The translations under genes and the position numbers were made by a program. From assembly GCF_036785885.1 (NCBI RefSeq), contig NC_092312.1, positions 16,944,001 through 17,008,000 on the forward strand: a DNA stretch of 64,000 nt, in the 5' to 3' direction. The notes under the pieces were generated by a model, which was not told the DNA's origin, did no database searches, and saw only the letters and a list, made by a program, of their open reading frames with translations. Source of the DNA: Coffea arabica (taxonomy: Eukaryota; Streptophyta; Magnoliopsida; Gentianales; Rubiaceae). Every line of letters begins with the position of its first letter. Within the stretch, counting starts at the first letter, position 1. Shown here piece by piece: positions 1-11,550 of this stretch.

Positions 1-643
1 AATATTTGCTAATAGGATTTAATTAAAGCTTTTAGTGTTGGAAACCGGAAAAATGAGTAATGGGAAAATGCCAGCCTAAAATGGTTGCTGACTAATGCTG
101 TGGAATAGGCAATTGTCACAGAACTGCAGAAAGCTCATTCCCACAAAAACCAAAAAGAGAACAACAACAATAGCTGCTACTGCAACAACAACAGAGCTCA
201 AACCTGAACGCTCCCGTTATCCGCTTTCTAATGTGCAAAACTGCACAGAGGCGAAAATCAGATTCAACTTAACACCACGAATAATGTCAATATCCAATTT
301 CAGAATGTCAATCGCACGTTTAAGCACGATCAATTTCAAGACATGAATCCTTAAGAATAAGAAAATAACTTGATAGATCAAGTCAAGCTGGTAAAGCTGG
401 AAACTTATTAACAGACAAATATTTCAAGAATCAAGACAATGGGTTAGTAAAAGCCTTCATATTTTAATTTCTACGAAGGTTCCTTTTCATTTTAAGTGGA
501 ACATGTGGCCAAAGTTGACAAACTGCAGGCCCCGCAGACAGAATTCGGTGTCAAAACCTACCATTCAGTTTGGTCATAAGAAATTTAGTAGATCGGTACT
601 TCCGGTTATAGTCTGATAAAAGAAAACTAGAAAAGAGAGAGAC
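1..643. other. Intergenic / upstream region of the methylesterase gene
   Basis: No supportable gene is visible. The stretch is AT-rich, with one short open frame at 95-346 that has no recognisable protein features and low-complexity ACA/ACAACA runs. The last 100-200 bases probably contain the promoter and 5' UTR of the methylesterase gene starting at 644, but I see no motif clear enough to annotate. Confidence 0.6.
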
Positions 644-2442
644 ATGGAGGCAAGGAAGTCAGAATTCAGCATGATCATGTCAGTTCTTCTTCCAGTGTTT
701 CTTCTCCAATTGCCAAAACCAACAACATCAGCAACGCCTTGCCTTCAGCCGAGCAAGCATTTTATCCTAGTTCACGGGGCATGTCATGGAGCCTGGTCCT
801 GGTACAAGCTAGTAGCGTTGCTAAGATCAGCAGGTCATAACGTCACAGCTCTTGACTTGGCAGCTTCAGGAATCAATCCAAAGCAGGTCTACGATGTCAA
901 GTATATATCTGATTACTTTCAGCCACTGAGGGATTTCATGGCTTCCCTTTCTTCAAATGAAAGGGTGATCCTTGTTGGCCACAGCTTCGGTGGACTCGCA
1001 ATTTCGCAGGCCATGGAAATTTTCCCCGAGAAAATTACTGTTGCTGTTTTTATAACTGCTTTGATGCCTGGTCCAGAGCTCAAAATATCCATCCTTAACC
1101 AAGAGGTATGCCTTTGCTAACCAAGATTGGTCACATACCTGATATTCCTTTGTTTTTTTTTTTGGTGGTGGTTGTTAGTAAGGTTTCATTTTGAGTAAAA
1201 GTTACCTGCAGGCATTGAGTGATTTGCGAAGACTGATTGTGGAACCAAAGAAAATAATAATAGTAAGATGATATTTTCAGAACTAGATTGGGTGTTCGTG
1301 CCAAATTTTTCAAACCACAAGGGGTGTTAGTCTGTCATTTTTACCTCTTTTCTTTCCAGCCTGCGATAGAATGTGAATCAACAAGTTAAGGAGCATGCAA
1401 ACCAGTACGGTTGGCATCAGACACTCAACAATGACGTTGTTTTGTTGTCAAATTTGACGGTTAAAATGTTATTGTCAATTACTGCCACAAAGAAAGCAAA
1501 GCTTCATTCACTCAGAATGCTTGAATTTATGAAACAGAAAAATAGTTTCTTGGGTTCCTTCCAAGTTCCAACACCTGCCTAGGATATTCATCCTTGAAGG
1601 CTGAAGCCCCACAAACAGCATAAACGACTCTCAGATTAAACGATAAACATCCACCCCAGCAGTCTCTTGAGTGAGTACCAGCCTGTTATTGTAAAGACTA
1701 TTTAGGATAGAAAATGACCATAGAACGTTGCTTTGCATTCCATCAGGTTGGCCTTTTGAAGTACTTGAAAGTAACTAAATGGAAAGTCGGTGTATGCAAG
1801 ACAATACTACTTATAAGGGCAGAAGATTTGACAGCTGGTTAGTCCTTTGTCCTATGTCCTTTCTGATCAATTTTACACTCTGCTGTTGTAGTCATTCAGG
1901 AGACAGAATTCTCTACTAGATAGCCATTTTCTTTACGACAACGGACCAAATAATCCTCCAACTGCTTTTGTCTTTGGACCAAAGCACTTATCAGCAAAAG
2001 TATATCAACGCAGCCCAATTGAGGTAAGGAGAATTAGATTGTCTGTTTCTGGGATTAAAGTTCAAATATGGATTAAGCACTCATAGTTTGTATCTATTCC
2101 AGATTATTCACAGCGTCATATAAACTTCATTACCAATTGTGCCCCCATTTGTTGTAGGATTTGGCACTGGCTACGATGTTGCTGAGACCTTTATTCCTGT
2201 ACAGCGAAGAGGACATGGCAAAAGAGCTAATGTTGACGACAAGGAATTATGGATCTGTTAGTCGTGTGTTTATTATAGCGGATGAAGATAAGCTGCAAGA
2301 GAAGGGTTTTCAGGAATGGATGATACAAAAAAATCCCCCGGATGAAGTGGTTGAGATCACAGGGTCTGATCACATGGTCATGATCTCGAAGCCAATTGAG
2401 CTCTTGGTTCGTCTTCTAGGAATTGCTGGGAAGTACTCTTGA
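644..2442 (+). CDS. Methylesterase (MES / SABP2-like alpha/beta hydrolase), 3 exons
   Basis: Exons 644-1105, 1892-2023 and 2158-2442 join in frame to 292 residues; introns are GT-AG. Exon 1 carries the oxyanion-loop motif FILVHGACHGAWSWYK and the nucleophile elbow VGHSFGGLA. Exon 3 carries the remaining triad residues in IIADEDK (Asp) and GSDHMVM (His). This Ser-Asp-His layout is that of the plant methylesterase / hydroxynitrile lyase family, whose members hydrolyse methyl esters of salicylate, jasmonate or IAA, or cleave cyanohydrins. The substrate cannot be told from sequence alone. The N-terminus has about 30 extra residues with a hydrophobic stretch (about residues 10-23), unlike the usual cytosolic 260-residue MES; this may be a signal peptide and suggests the MES10-like subgroup. 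The exon 2 start at 1892 was chosen because the alternative AG at 1902 gives an immediate stop. All three catalytic residues are present, so I expect a working enzyme. Confidence 0.88.
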
Positions 2443-4550
2443 TTAGTCACAGGGTCTGATCATACGATTAGTTTTGCTCTTTTGTTATTTAAAGATTTGT
2501 TCATTCAGTCACTGAAATGGACTTTTATGGTATTCAAGTCTTCCAAGTAATACACAATTTTGCTCCTCTATTGAAAAGCTTTTTCCTCTTTTCTAATGGA
2601 AAAGGATAGAATAAGCTGTCAATATCTGCTGAGCTAGACCACATGCTTCAGCAATCAATAAAATGTTAATGCAAGAAGTATACATTCTGCAACTAAGGCC
2701 CTACAGTAAAGTAAGCGAGAATTCACCAACACTGCCATGCTTCAAGAATGTTTGGTGTTACATTCTTCCTCTTCATTCAGTGGAAAACGTCCGCCTAGGA
2801 GGTGGAGCTTAAAGAATCTCACCTGCACTTTAAATTTGCTCAAGGGAAAAAGAAAACAGTTTGCTTGATTATTATATGCAGACATAAATTGATTAAAATC
2901 GCTGGCATGCAAATCATATGAATGTTTGATGTGATGCCACAGATGAGTCAAAAGTGCAATTATTGTCATTTAGTTTGAATAATTTAACTTGTCAGCATAC
3001 AAATATTAACGCTTATCCATTACTCCATTAATTTAACAAAAAGGTTCTCCAGTTTCTTGAAACTGGGGTACTAAAAAAGTCCTTGTTTCAATATTTTAGA
3101 TGGTTATTTACTTTCCTGGCAGGCAGAGAAAAAGAAATAATAAAACTTACATAATACAATGACATAGGCTTCTTCGTTAACTTGAACAAATGGATAGAGA
3201 CAAAGGACGAAGTTATATCCACAGTGACGCTTTGAAATGCTGATTGCCGAAGAGTGCAAATTTTGTATGTAATTGGAGCTAAAAAATGAGCAAAATTCCT
3301 TTCAGAATATGCCAACTCTTGCGAATCTCGCTCATATGAGTCCTCCTTTTGAATGCAAAGAACATACCAACTCTTTGTCATTCTACAGAAGCCAGAGTAT
3401 TATGATCCTGATAGAGCCATAGAGGCAGAGGCCTATGCACCGCCCATATTGACCATTCATCCCGAAACTGCCAAGTCTTTTCTGATTTTCGGTCCTTAGT
3501 TAAGATATACTACATATTGTCAGCGGTAACAAACTAATAAACCAAGCATTCTGCTTATCAAACATAGCAACCATCTTGCAGGTGAAAGCATTCTTTATTG
3601 CACTGAAAAACAATAACAATTTAGAACTTGGAAGCCATTACTGTCCTGAAGAAACAAGAAGAAACGAAACGGGCCCAAATCACCTTAGCAGTGACATTTC
3701 CTAACAAATTTTGCCGGGGAAATGACAAGCTAATGCAAATGCAAAAACTTCAAGTATAAATCTCAATTTATGTGCAAAGGTACATCGAGACAAAATGCAT
3801 ATGCACCACAAAGATGGACAGACGTGATACAATCTTGAAAATGGAAGATACAAGCTCTGCTATACATTACTGAAACAGCACACGCACAAGGGCTCTCCTA
3901 GACATATTTTGGTGGCAAAAAAAGGATTTAAGGAAGAAGACCGACATATGGAGCTGGAACGGTATAAGCTGGATTGGAAGCAAAGAGATGCAGCGAGGTG
4001 GTTTGATCGACAACCATTCCAACAGCGTTGATAAAGACCACCACGAACTCAATTACAAGGTTCAGTAGTTCTATGCATAATTCCAACCTCTGGATCACCA
4101 TTTTTAGCTGCTGCTAGAGTTTCCTTCCTTTTGTCCCCAACTGTTCCAAATTTCAACTCTTTTATTGTGAAAAGAATTCCAACCCCTTTTATAGTTGACA
4201 GACTTCCTGTCTGAGTTATGCAGAGATAAAGTTGGCTTTTGGAAACTCCAATGGTCACGCCACCTCTTCGTTCTTTTTTCTTTTCTTTTTTTTTTTTTTT
4301 GCCTGATCTTCTTTCTGATAGCAATACCCCATCCTGTGTTAGGTGATAGGGTATACGAAGTGGATAGATGGGCAATTATTGTGTTGATTAATAGTAGTAC
4401 AATATATATCTCTTCCAACGGGGAATATGACCTTATTATTTAGTAGTAATTTTTATTATTATTTAGTAGTAATTGAAAGTCTCGATTTTTTTTTATTTTT
4501 ATTTTTGAAAGTCTAGATTACAACACCACCGTCAATATCTGAACTTATCC
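2443..4550. other. Intergenic region
   Basis: About 2.1 kb without a convincing gene, AT-rich. Contents I can point to are a possible orphan exon at 3389-3499 (separate entry), pyrimidine runs near 4270-4300, and AT-rich spacer just left of the retrotransposon. The overlapping open frames at 4049-4443 on both strands have low-complexity Lys- or Phe-rich translations and look non-coding. Confidence 0.55.
3389..3499 (+). other. Possible orphan terminal exon (36 codons), unrecognised
   Basis: A good 3' splice acceptor (TTCTACAG) at 3381-3388 is followed by 36 open codons and a TAG at 3497-3499. The translation is protein-like and not low complexity: it begins KPEYYDPDRAIEAEAYAPP and continues with TIHPETAKSF. 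No upstream exon could be joined with confidence and I do not recognise the family. It may be the last exon of a degraded or unannotated gene, or chance. The function is unknown. Confidence 0.25.
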
Positions 4551-4555
4551 ATAAC

Positions 4556-4905
4556 TGTTATGAAATAACAAAAATGTGGATGTCTCTTTGTATTCCCAAG
4601 GGGATTAATTCATGATTTTATGGCTACTTATGTATAGAAGTTACAATTCATAAATCCATTCATGTAGTGGAGAAACCGTTTCATAGGTTTTTTCATATTA
4701 TTGTAATAGTGGATGTTTAATAGGATTTATGTACCTTTAATCTTGTAGTGCCTATATATAGAGGTACATTGAAACCCTTTGTGATGACTTTTGTATCTTA
4801 TTGGAATATAAGAATATTACTCTCCATTTCTCTACTTCTTTCTCTACTTCTTTCTCCAATATTTCACTTGATATTATAGTAGTTTATTTGATTAGTTTTA
4901 TAACA
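4556..4905 (+). repeat. 5' LTR of copia element 1
   Basis: This 350-bp LTR starts TGTTATGAAA and ends TTTTATAACA. It contains a TATATATAG box near 4753, a plausible core promoter, and a short tandem pyrimidine repeat (TTTCTCTACTTC units) near its end. It differs from the 3' LTR by four transitions. Confidence 0.95.
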
Positions 4906-4920
4906 CGTTATCAGCACGAA
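4906..4920 (+). promoter_or_regulatory. Candidate primer-binding site of copia element 1
   Basis: The sequence directly after the 5' LTR reads CGTTATCAGCACGAA. It shares only the TATCAG core with the usual initiator-tRNA-Met primer site (TGGTATCAGAGC), so the primer tRNA is uncertain. The position is right for a primer-binding site. Confidence 0.45.
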
Positions 4921-5062
4921 AGCTCTTCTTTTGAGCAAAGGCGAAAACGAAGGCGCTATTTTGAGCAAAAGTGAAGTACAAGATTTTGCCGAAATTCTGC
5001 CCGTATTTCTTCAAGTGACTTTTGAGGTAAATTTCTAAGTCAAAATCTTATTTCAATTTCTT

Positions 5063-6106
5063 ATGGCTAATCTTACAAAACAAGAGTTTGTACCTCTTGA
5101 TATTTCTGGAAAAAATTATTTATCATGGGTATTGGATGTTGAAATCCATCTTGAGGCAATGGGTCTTGGTAATACTATTGTGGAAAAAAATGAATCCTCA
5201 AACCAAGACCGTGCCAAAGCTATGATTTTTCTTCGTCATCATTTAGATGAAGGATTAAAATCAGAATATCTTACTGTTAAAGATCCTCTTGTCCTTTGGC
5301 GAGATTTGAAAGAAAGATTCGACCACCTGAAGTTGGTCGTTCTTCCAAAAACCCGATATGATTGGCTTCACTTACGGCTGCAAGATTTTAAATCTGTCAA
5401 CGAATATAATTCAGCCATGTTCAGAATCACTTCTCAATTATCATTATGTGGCGAAAAAGTCACTGATGAAGATATGTTAGAAAAAACATTTTCTACTTTT
5501 CATGTCTCTAACATGCTCCTGCAGCAGCAATATCGAGAGAAGGGGTTTAAAAAATATTCTGAACTTATTGCATGTCTTCTCTTGGCTGAACAAAACAATG
5601 AATTGTTGCTGAAAAATCATGAGTCCCGACCAACTGGTGCAAGTCCATTCCCTGAAGCGAATGCGACCCAATTTCAAAATTCTGGTCGAGGTCGTGGACG
5701 TGGCCGTAGAGGTAGCCGTGGAGGAGGCCGCGGACGTGGCCGTGACCGTGGACGTGATCGTAGTAAATGTGTGCCCCGTGAAAATTTTAACCGGGGCAAG
5801 CAACAAAATGTTTCCCAAAAGAGGGAAAATAACTACGATCAGAAAAATGGAGAAAAGAAAGTTTATGAAGAAAAATGCTACCGGTGTGGTATGGAAGGTC
5901 ATTGGTCTCGTACCTGTCGTACGGCCGAACATCTTGTTGACCTCTATCAAGCATCATTGAAAAAGAAAGACAAAGGTGTTGAGACAAATTTCATTGATCA
6001 AAAGAATGACTATGATGATGGTGATGATGCTGACATGACACACCTCGATGTTGCTGATTTTTTTGAACATCCTGAAGATGTCAACAAATATCCCATGATT
6101 ATTTAG
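5063..6106 (+). CDS. Gag protein of copia element 1
   Basis: An uninterrupted 347-residue frame begins 158 bp after the 5' LTR. The N-terminal half is a copia-type capsid (a motif around residue 10 reads LDISGKNYLSWVLDVEIHLE). An Arg/Gly-rich basic segment follows at about residues 208-235. A CCHC zinc knuckle, CYRCGMEGHWSRTC, starts near residue 272, with the Cys-X2-Cys-X4-His-X4-Cys spacing complete. Gag packages the RNA into virus-like particles. The frame ends with TAG. About 110 AT-rich non-coding bases then separate it from pol, which lies in the same frame but behind several stops, so gag and pol are not a single ORF here. Gag itself looks intact. Confidence 0.9.
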   Translation: MANLTKQEFVPLDISGKNYLSWVLDVEIHLEAMGLGNTIVEKNESSNQDRAKAMIFLRHHLDEGLKSEYLTVKDPLVLWRDLKERFDHLKLVVLPKTRYDWLHLRLQDFKSVNEYNSAMFRITSQLSLCGEKVTDEDMLEKTFSTFHVSNMLLQQQYREKGFKKYSELIACLLLAEQNNELLLKNHESRPTGASPFPEANATQFQNSGRGRGRGRRGSRGGGRGRGRDRGRDRSKCVPRENFNRGKQQNVSQKRENNYDQKNGEKKVYEEKCYRCGMEGHWSRTCRTAEHLVDLYQASLKKKDKGVETNFIDQKNDYDDGDDADMTHLDVADFFEHPEDVNKYPMII

Positions 6107-6217
6107 ATATTTTTATGATGTTTTATATCTTTCATGTAATTTCCTTTCCATTGAATATTTATTTTCGCATCTTTATTAATATTTATTTTTGTTTGAAATT
6201 TTCTTCCTGAAGAAGAA

Positions 6218-9200
6218 ATGGATGTCAAATATTTGGGATTAAATAATGGTGATGATGATATTTGTCTCATTGATAGTGCTACTACGCACACCATATTGAA
6301 AAATAAAAAATATTTTTCTTGTTTGAAAATGGGAGAGACAAATGTTAATACCATTAGTGGTAGTGCAAAATTGATTGAAGGCTCCGGAAGAGCCACTATA
6401 TTTCTCCCTGAAGGGACTAAAATTATTGTAAATAATGCACTATTCTCTCCCAAGTCTCGAAGAAACTTATTGAGTTTTAAAGATATCCGCGAAAATGGAT
6501 ATCATATCGAGACAATGACTGAGACAAATGGTGAATTTTTATTAATCACAAGTATCATTTATGGGAAAAAATGCGAAGTAGAAAAATTACCTTCTTTTTC
6601 TTCTGGGTTATATTATGCACAAATTAGTGCAATTGAAATTCATCACCTAGTAGACCAGAAGTCTACTCATCCCGATGATTTTATAATTTGGCATGATCGT
6701 CTCGGACATCCTGGATCTATAATGATGAGATGAATAATTGAGAATTCACATGGCCACTCATTGAAAAATAAAAAAGTATTAAAAGCCAATGAATTCTCTT
6801 GTGTTGCTTGTTCTCAAGGGAAATTAATTATTAGACCATCACAAGTTAAAGTTGGGACTGAATCCCCTGCATTTCTAGAACGAATTCATGGTGATATATG
6901 TGGGCCTGTAGATCCACCATGTGGACCATTTCGATATTTTATGGTGCTAATTGATGCATCAACTAGATGGTCACATGTATGTTTATTATCTACTCGCAAC
7001 TTGGCATTTGCGAGATTGCTTGCTCAAATAATTAAATTGCGAGCACAATTTCCAGATTTTCCAATAAAGAAAATTCGTCTAGATAATGCTGGTGAATATT
7101 CGTCACATGCTTTTGACGATTATTGTATGTCCATTGGAATAACTGTTGAACATCCTGTAGCCTATGTTCACACACAAAATGGTCTAGCCGAATCACTTAT
7201 TAAACGACTACAATTAATTGCTAGACCATTGTTGATGAGGTCTAAAACTTCCTTCATCTGCTTGGGGACATGCTATTTTACATGCAGCAACACTTGTGAG
7301 AATTAGGCCGACAAGTTATCACACTTATTCTCCCCTACAATTAACTTTTGGTTATGAGCCAAATATTTCTCATTTACGAATATTTGGTTGTGCGGTGTAT
7401 GTTCCAATTGCACCGCCCCAACGTCATAAATTGGGCCTACAAAGAAGATTGGGGATATATGTCGGATATGAATCACCTTCAATCATTAAGTATATGGAAC
7501 CATTAACAGGTGATTTATTTACTGCGAGATTTGCAGATTGTCATTTTGACGAGTCACATTTTCCGACATTAGGGGGAGATAAAAATCAACCGAAAAAGGA
7601 AATCACTTGGAAAATATCATTGAATTTCCTTGATTCTCGTACTAAAGAATGTGAATTAGAAGTTCAAAGGATTATACATTTGCAAAAAATTACAAATCAA
7701 TTACCGGATGCATTTAATGACTCCAAAAGAGTTACTAAATCACATATTCCTGCTGAAAATGCTCCGATTAAAATTGATGTCCCTGAAGAACAAATCACAA
7801 GTGCTAATGAGTCTAAAGCACGCCTGAAGCGTGGGAGACCTCTTGGTTCCAAAGATAAAAATCCTCGAAAGAAAAGAGAAATAGATGAATCAACAATTAG
7901 TGACAAAATTCAACCTCCTGAAGAGGTCGCTCCTAAAGAGCCAATTCTTGAAGAGAATGAAACTATAGAAAATTCAATAAATTTTGTCACTTCAAGAAAA
8001 AGTTGGAACTGAAAAGAAATAATTATTGATAATATTTTCGCATATAATATAGCACTTGATATTATGGCAGAGGACGAGGATCATGAGCCTAGATCGGTTG
8101 ATGAATGTCGAGGTAGAAATGATTGGCCAAAATGGAAAGATGCGATCCAATCTGAATTGGACTCACTGGCTAAAAGAAAAGTTTTTGGACCTGTAGTCCA
8201 AACACCTGAAGGTGTAAAGCCAATAGGATATAAATGGGTATTTGTGAGAAAAAGAAATGAGAAAAATGAAATTGTGAGATATAAAGCAAGACTTGTAGCC
8301 CAAGGATTTTCACAAAGGCTTGGATTTGATTATGATGAAACGTATTCACCTGTAGTGGATGCTATCACATTTAGATATCTTGTGAGTTTTGCAGTACATG
8401 AAAAATTAGATATGCATCTAATGGACGTCGTTACTGCATATTTATATGGGAATCTTGAAAATGATATTTATATGAGAATTCTCGAAGGATTCAACATGCC
8501 TGAAGCATGCAAATCAAATCCTAAAAATATTTATTCTATTAAATTACAAAGGTCTCTGTATGGGCTCAAACAATCTGGACGTATGTGGTATAACCGTCTC
8601 AATGAATGTCTGACAAAAGAAGGTTATACCAATGATCCAATATGTCCATGTGTTTTTATCAAGAAAAATGGATCAAATTTTGTGATAATTGCGGTATATG
8701 TTGATGATCTAAATTTAATTGGAACTCCTGAAGAAATTCAAAATAGTGTTGAATATTTGAAGAAAGAATTTGAGATCAAAGATTTTGGAAAGACAAAATT
8801 CTGCCTTGGTTTACAAATTGAGCATTTGAAAGGTGGCATTTTTGTCCACCAAACTGCTTATACCCGGAAGGTATTAAAGCGATTTTATATGGACAAAGCA
8901 CATACATTGAGTACCCCAATGGTTGTCAGATCATTAGATCCTAATAAGGATCCTTTTAGACCACGGAAGAAAATGAAGAGATACTTGGTCCTGAAGTACC
9001 ATATCTTAGTGCAATTGGTGCACTAATGTATCTTGCTAATTGTACAAGGCCTGATATATCATTTGCAGTAAATTTATTAGCAAGATTTAGTTCCTCGCCC
9101 ACAAGACGACATTGGAATGGTATTAAACATATTTTTCGCTATCTCCAAGGAACAATAGATCTTGGTTTATTTTATTCAAATAAATCCAAACCTGAATTGG

Positions 9201-9700
9201 TTGGTTATGCTGATGCTGGGTATTTATCCGACCCGCATAAAGCAAGGTCTCAGACTGGTTATTTATTTACATATGGAGGCACAGCCATTTCTTGGCGATC
9301 TACAAAGCAATCACTAGCCGCCACTTCATCGAATCATGCTGAAATAATAGCAATTCATGAAGCCAGTCGAGAATGTGTTTGGTTAAAATCAATGACCCAC
9401 TATATCCAGAAGAATTGTGGGTTATCCTCCGGAAAAGAAAATCCTCCAACTATATTATATGAAGATAATGCAGCTTGTATAGCTCAATTGAAAGGAGGAT
9501 ATATTAAAGGAGATAGGACGAAACATATTTCACCAAAATTCTTTTTTACTCATGATTTGCAAAAGAATAGTGAAATTGATGTGCAACAAATCCGATCAGA
9601 TAATAATCTGGCCGATTTATTTACCAAGGCATTACCAACTGCGATATTTGAGAAATTGGTGAAGAGTATTGGAATGCAACGATTAAAAGATCTCAAATGA
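6218..9700 (+). pseudogene. Broken pol (PR-IN-RT-RNaseH) of copia element 1
   Basis: Domains in order are: protease (CLIDSATTHTI, near 6265), GAG-pre-integrase and integrase zinc region (DRLGHPG to CVACSQGK), integrase core (IHGDICGP and LDNAGEYSS), reverse transcriptase (YKARLVAQGF; catalytic YVDDLNLIG near 8696), and RNase H (VGYADAGY; YEDNAACIA). The frame is disrupted by an in-frame TGA at 6731-6733, a one-base insertion near 7245, an in-frame TGA at 8010-8012, and a one-base loss near 8970. Both TGA codons sit where arginine would be expected, as in CGA-to-TGA changes. Domain content is complete, but no polyprotein could be made without recoding. This is unusual beside nearly identical LTRs. 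Confidence 0.88.
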
Positions 9701-9832
9701 CGTTTGCATCAGGGGGAGAAATTATTACACAAGAATAGTGTACTCTTTTTCCTTCACTAGGGTTTTTTGGTCCCACTGGATTTTTCCCTAGTAAGGTTTT
9801 AACGAGGCATATTCTTTGTGTAATGGACATCC

Positions 9833-9841
9833 AAGGGGGAG
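9833..9841 (+). promoter_or_regulatory. Polypurine tract of copia element 1
   Basis: AAGGGGGAG lies immediately before the 3' LTR, the standard position for priming plus-strand DNA synthesis. A second G-rich purine run near 9711-9720 is further upstream and is less likely to be used. Confidence 0.75.
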
Positions 9842-10191
9842 TGTTATGAAATAACAAAAATGTGGATGTCCCTTTGTATTCCCAAGGGGATTAATTCATG
9901 ATTTTATGGCTACTTATGTATAGAAGTTACAATTCATAAATCCATTCATGTAGTGGAGAAACCGTTTCATAGGTTTCTTCATATTATTGTAATAGTGGAT
10001 GTTTAATAGGATTTATGTACCTTTAATCTTGTAGTGCCTATATATAGAGGTACATTGAAACCCTTTGTGATGATTTTTGTATCTTATTGGAATATAAGAA
10101 TATTACTCTCCATTTCTCTACTTCTTTCTCTACTTTTTTCTCCAATATTTCACTTGATATTATAGTAGTTTATTTGATTAGTTTTATAACA
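9842..10191 (+). repeat. 3' LTR of copia element 1
   Basis: This 350-bp LTR matches the 5' LTR at 346 of 350 positions by eye, with no gaps. It is followed by the target duplication ATAAC at 10192-10196. Confidence 0.95.
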
Positions 10192-10196
10192 ATAAC

Positions 10197-11160
10197 AGAT
10201 TAGATCAAAAATAAGGAAAAATGCTGCAAACCAATGCAGATTGCAGGGTGCTTGCGGATATAGGTGGCAAATAAATTTATTTAGTTAAATTTATTTATAT
10301 TCGTCCATAAATAGATAGATATGGGTATCTTGAATTTTTGCATATGAGTATAAATGAGTTACTCAATAATATTAATTTATTAAATGGGTATTATTGGATA
10401 ATCCATCAAAACCAATTAATCCATTTAGAATTGTCTTTTTCCAAACCTCATCTCTTCCCCCATTCATTTTTTTTCAGATTTTTTATTTTGTCATGATATT
10501 AACTACTTTTGTTTTATTATTATTATTATTATTTGTTGGTTTTATTTTATCATTTTATTTTCTCTTAGTTTGTTAACTTGCTCTTTTTTAGTATTACCAA
10601 TTTATAACAAGTTTTAGTCTTTTTTCCTACCTTTTCAAAATAAAATTTTAAATTTACATATTAAAAAAATGTTAGGAATTCAAAATTTTTGGATTAAATT
10701 TTTATATTAATTTTTATAGTACTTAGTTCAAATTTTTATATTCTTATTGTTCAATTGTTAAATAGTATGTAATTTTACAACATAGAGTACGGATGGGAAA
10801 AATTTGGTAATTAAGCTTATTGAACATTATAAGTAAATATTTAAAATTAATGATGGGGTGAAAAGGGTGGTATAAATTGAGTTATAAATTGATAATTAGG
10901 TTACTCAATTTATATTTTAACTTATCTATTTATATCAATCTAATTAAATGGATACAATCAACGACGAGAATACTACTCTGTTCTCTGTGCATACATGTGC
11001 ATTGTATGCACTAACTTACCAAACATGACAAGTTTCTTGAAAATTTTCAGCAACAATCTCATACATTTGTAGCAAACTGATTACTTGTCTGAATGAAATT
11101 CCACATCGATATCGTCTCTAGATCCTTTAAGAACACATTGGACTTTTGTCCAAAAATTGT
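10197..11160. other. AT-rich intergenic stretch, possible hAT/MITE relic
   Basis: Nothing codes here. The sequence is very AT-rich. The segment from about 10255 begins TAGGTGGCAAAT and contains motifs of the GAGTTACTCAAT / AAATGGGTA type that are common in plant hAT-derived MITEs. I find no matching far end and no 8-bp duplication, so at most this is a truncated relic. Confidence 0.35.
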
Positions 11161-11550
11161 GAACAGTTGTACTAACCGAAAACGGGGAGAAGGAATGACG
11201 GAATTTTGGGCCCCCTATTTCCTTCCTGGCCGTGGACCACGGCTCGACGTCATTTAAAAATCATAAAATCTAGCCGTTATGAGCAAATTATTTACACTTC
11301 AAATTTCAACCCCATGCTTTTCCTTTTTCTTCAAAAAGACCCACCCTGCCCCCCCAAATTAGCCTCTGCGGTTCGCACATTTCAAATCCCACAGCCGCGG
11401 TGGTGCTTACAATTTTACGCCACCCTCAAATTCAAAATTACTAAGTCCACCAAAGCTACAACCTCAGTGCACCTTCGTACACCGGAAAAGCAAGGCAAAA
11501 ATCGATTCGGTTGGGCCCAGAAAAGTGAATCAAGTTCAAATGCTGCAGAA
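11161..11550 (+). promoter_or_regulatory. Probable 5' UTR / promoter-proximal region of the kinesin gene
   Basis: This more GC- and C-rich stretch leads into the kinesin start at 11551. It stays open in the same frame from 11206, but the upstream translation is low-complexity and unlike kinesin N-termini. I therefore take the ATG at 11551 as the start and this region as leader. No clear TATA box was identified. Confidence 0.4.

Larger units (their letters stand above)
4556..10191 (+). mobile_element. Ty1/copia LTR retrotransposon 1, recent but with broken pol
   Basis: A 5.6-kb element is bounded by two 350-bp LTRs (4556-4905 and 9842-10191), both TGTTATG...TATAACA, and flanked by the 5-bp target duplication ATAAC (4551-4555 and 10192-10196). 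The internal order is gag, protease, integrase, reverse transcriptase, RNase H, which is the Ty1/copia order. A purine-rich tract lies directly before the 3' LTR. The LTRs differ at only four positions, all C/T transitions, so the insertion is young. Pol nevertheless carries two in-frame stops and two frameshifts, so this copy cannot make a full polyprotein on its own. The pol text resembles proteins commonly annotated as TNT 1-94-like in plant genomes; I do not assign a clade. Confidence 0.95.

Noticed and set aside
4049-4443. Overlapping Lys-rich (minus) and Phe-rich (plus) open frames
   Set aside because: Both stem from a pyrimidine/purine homopolymer run; no domain or splice support.
5477-5950. 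157-codon minus-strand open frame in the gag region of copia element 1
   Set aside because: It mirrors the Arg/Gly-rich gag coding strand and has a Thr/Ser/Ala low-complexity translation; it is a shadow of gag.
10255-10960. Complete hAT-type MITE right of copia element 1
   Set aside because: A left-end-like motif exists, but no matching right end or 8-bp duplication was found.
11206-11550. Upstream in-frame extension of the first kinesin exon
   Set aside because: Open but with translation unlike KIN-12 N-termini; it contains low-complexity leader-like sequence, so the ATG at 11551 is preferred.
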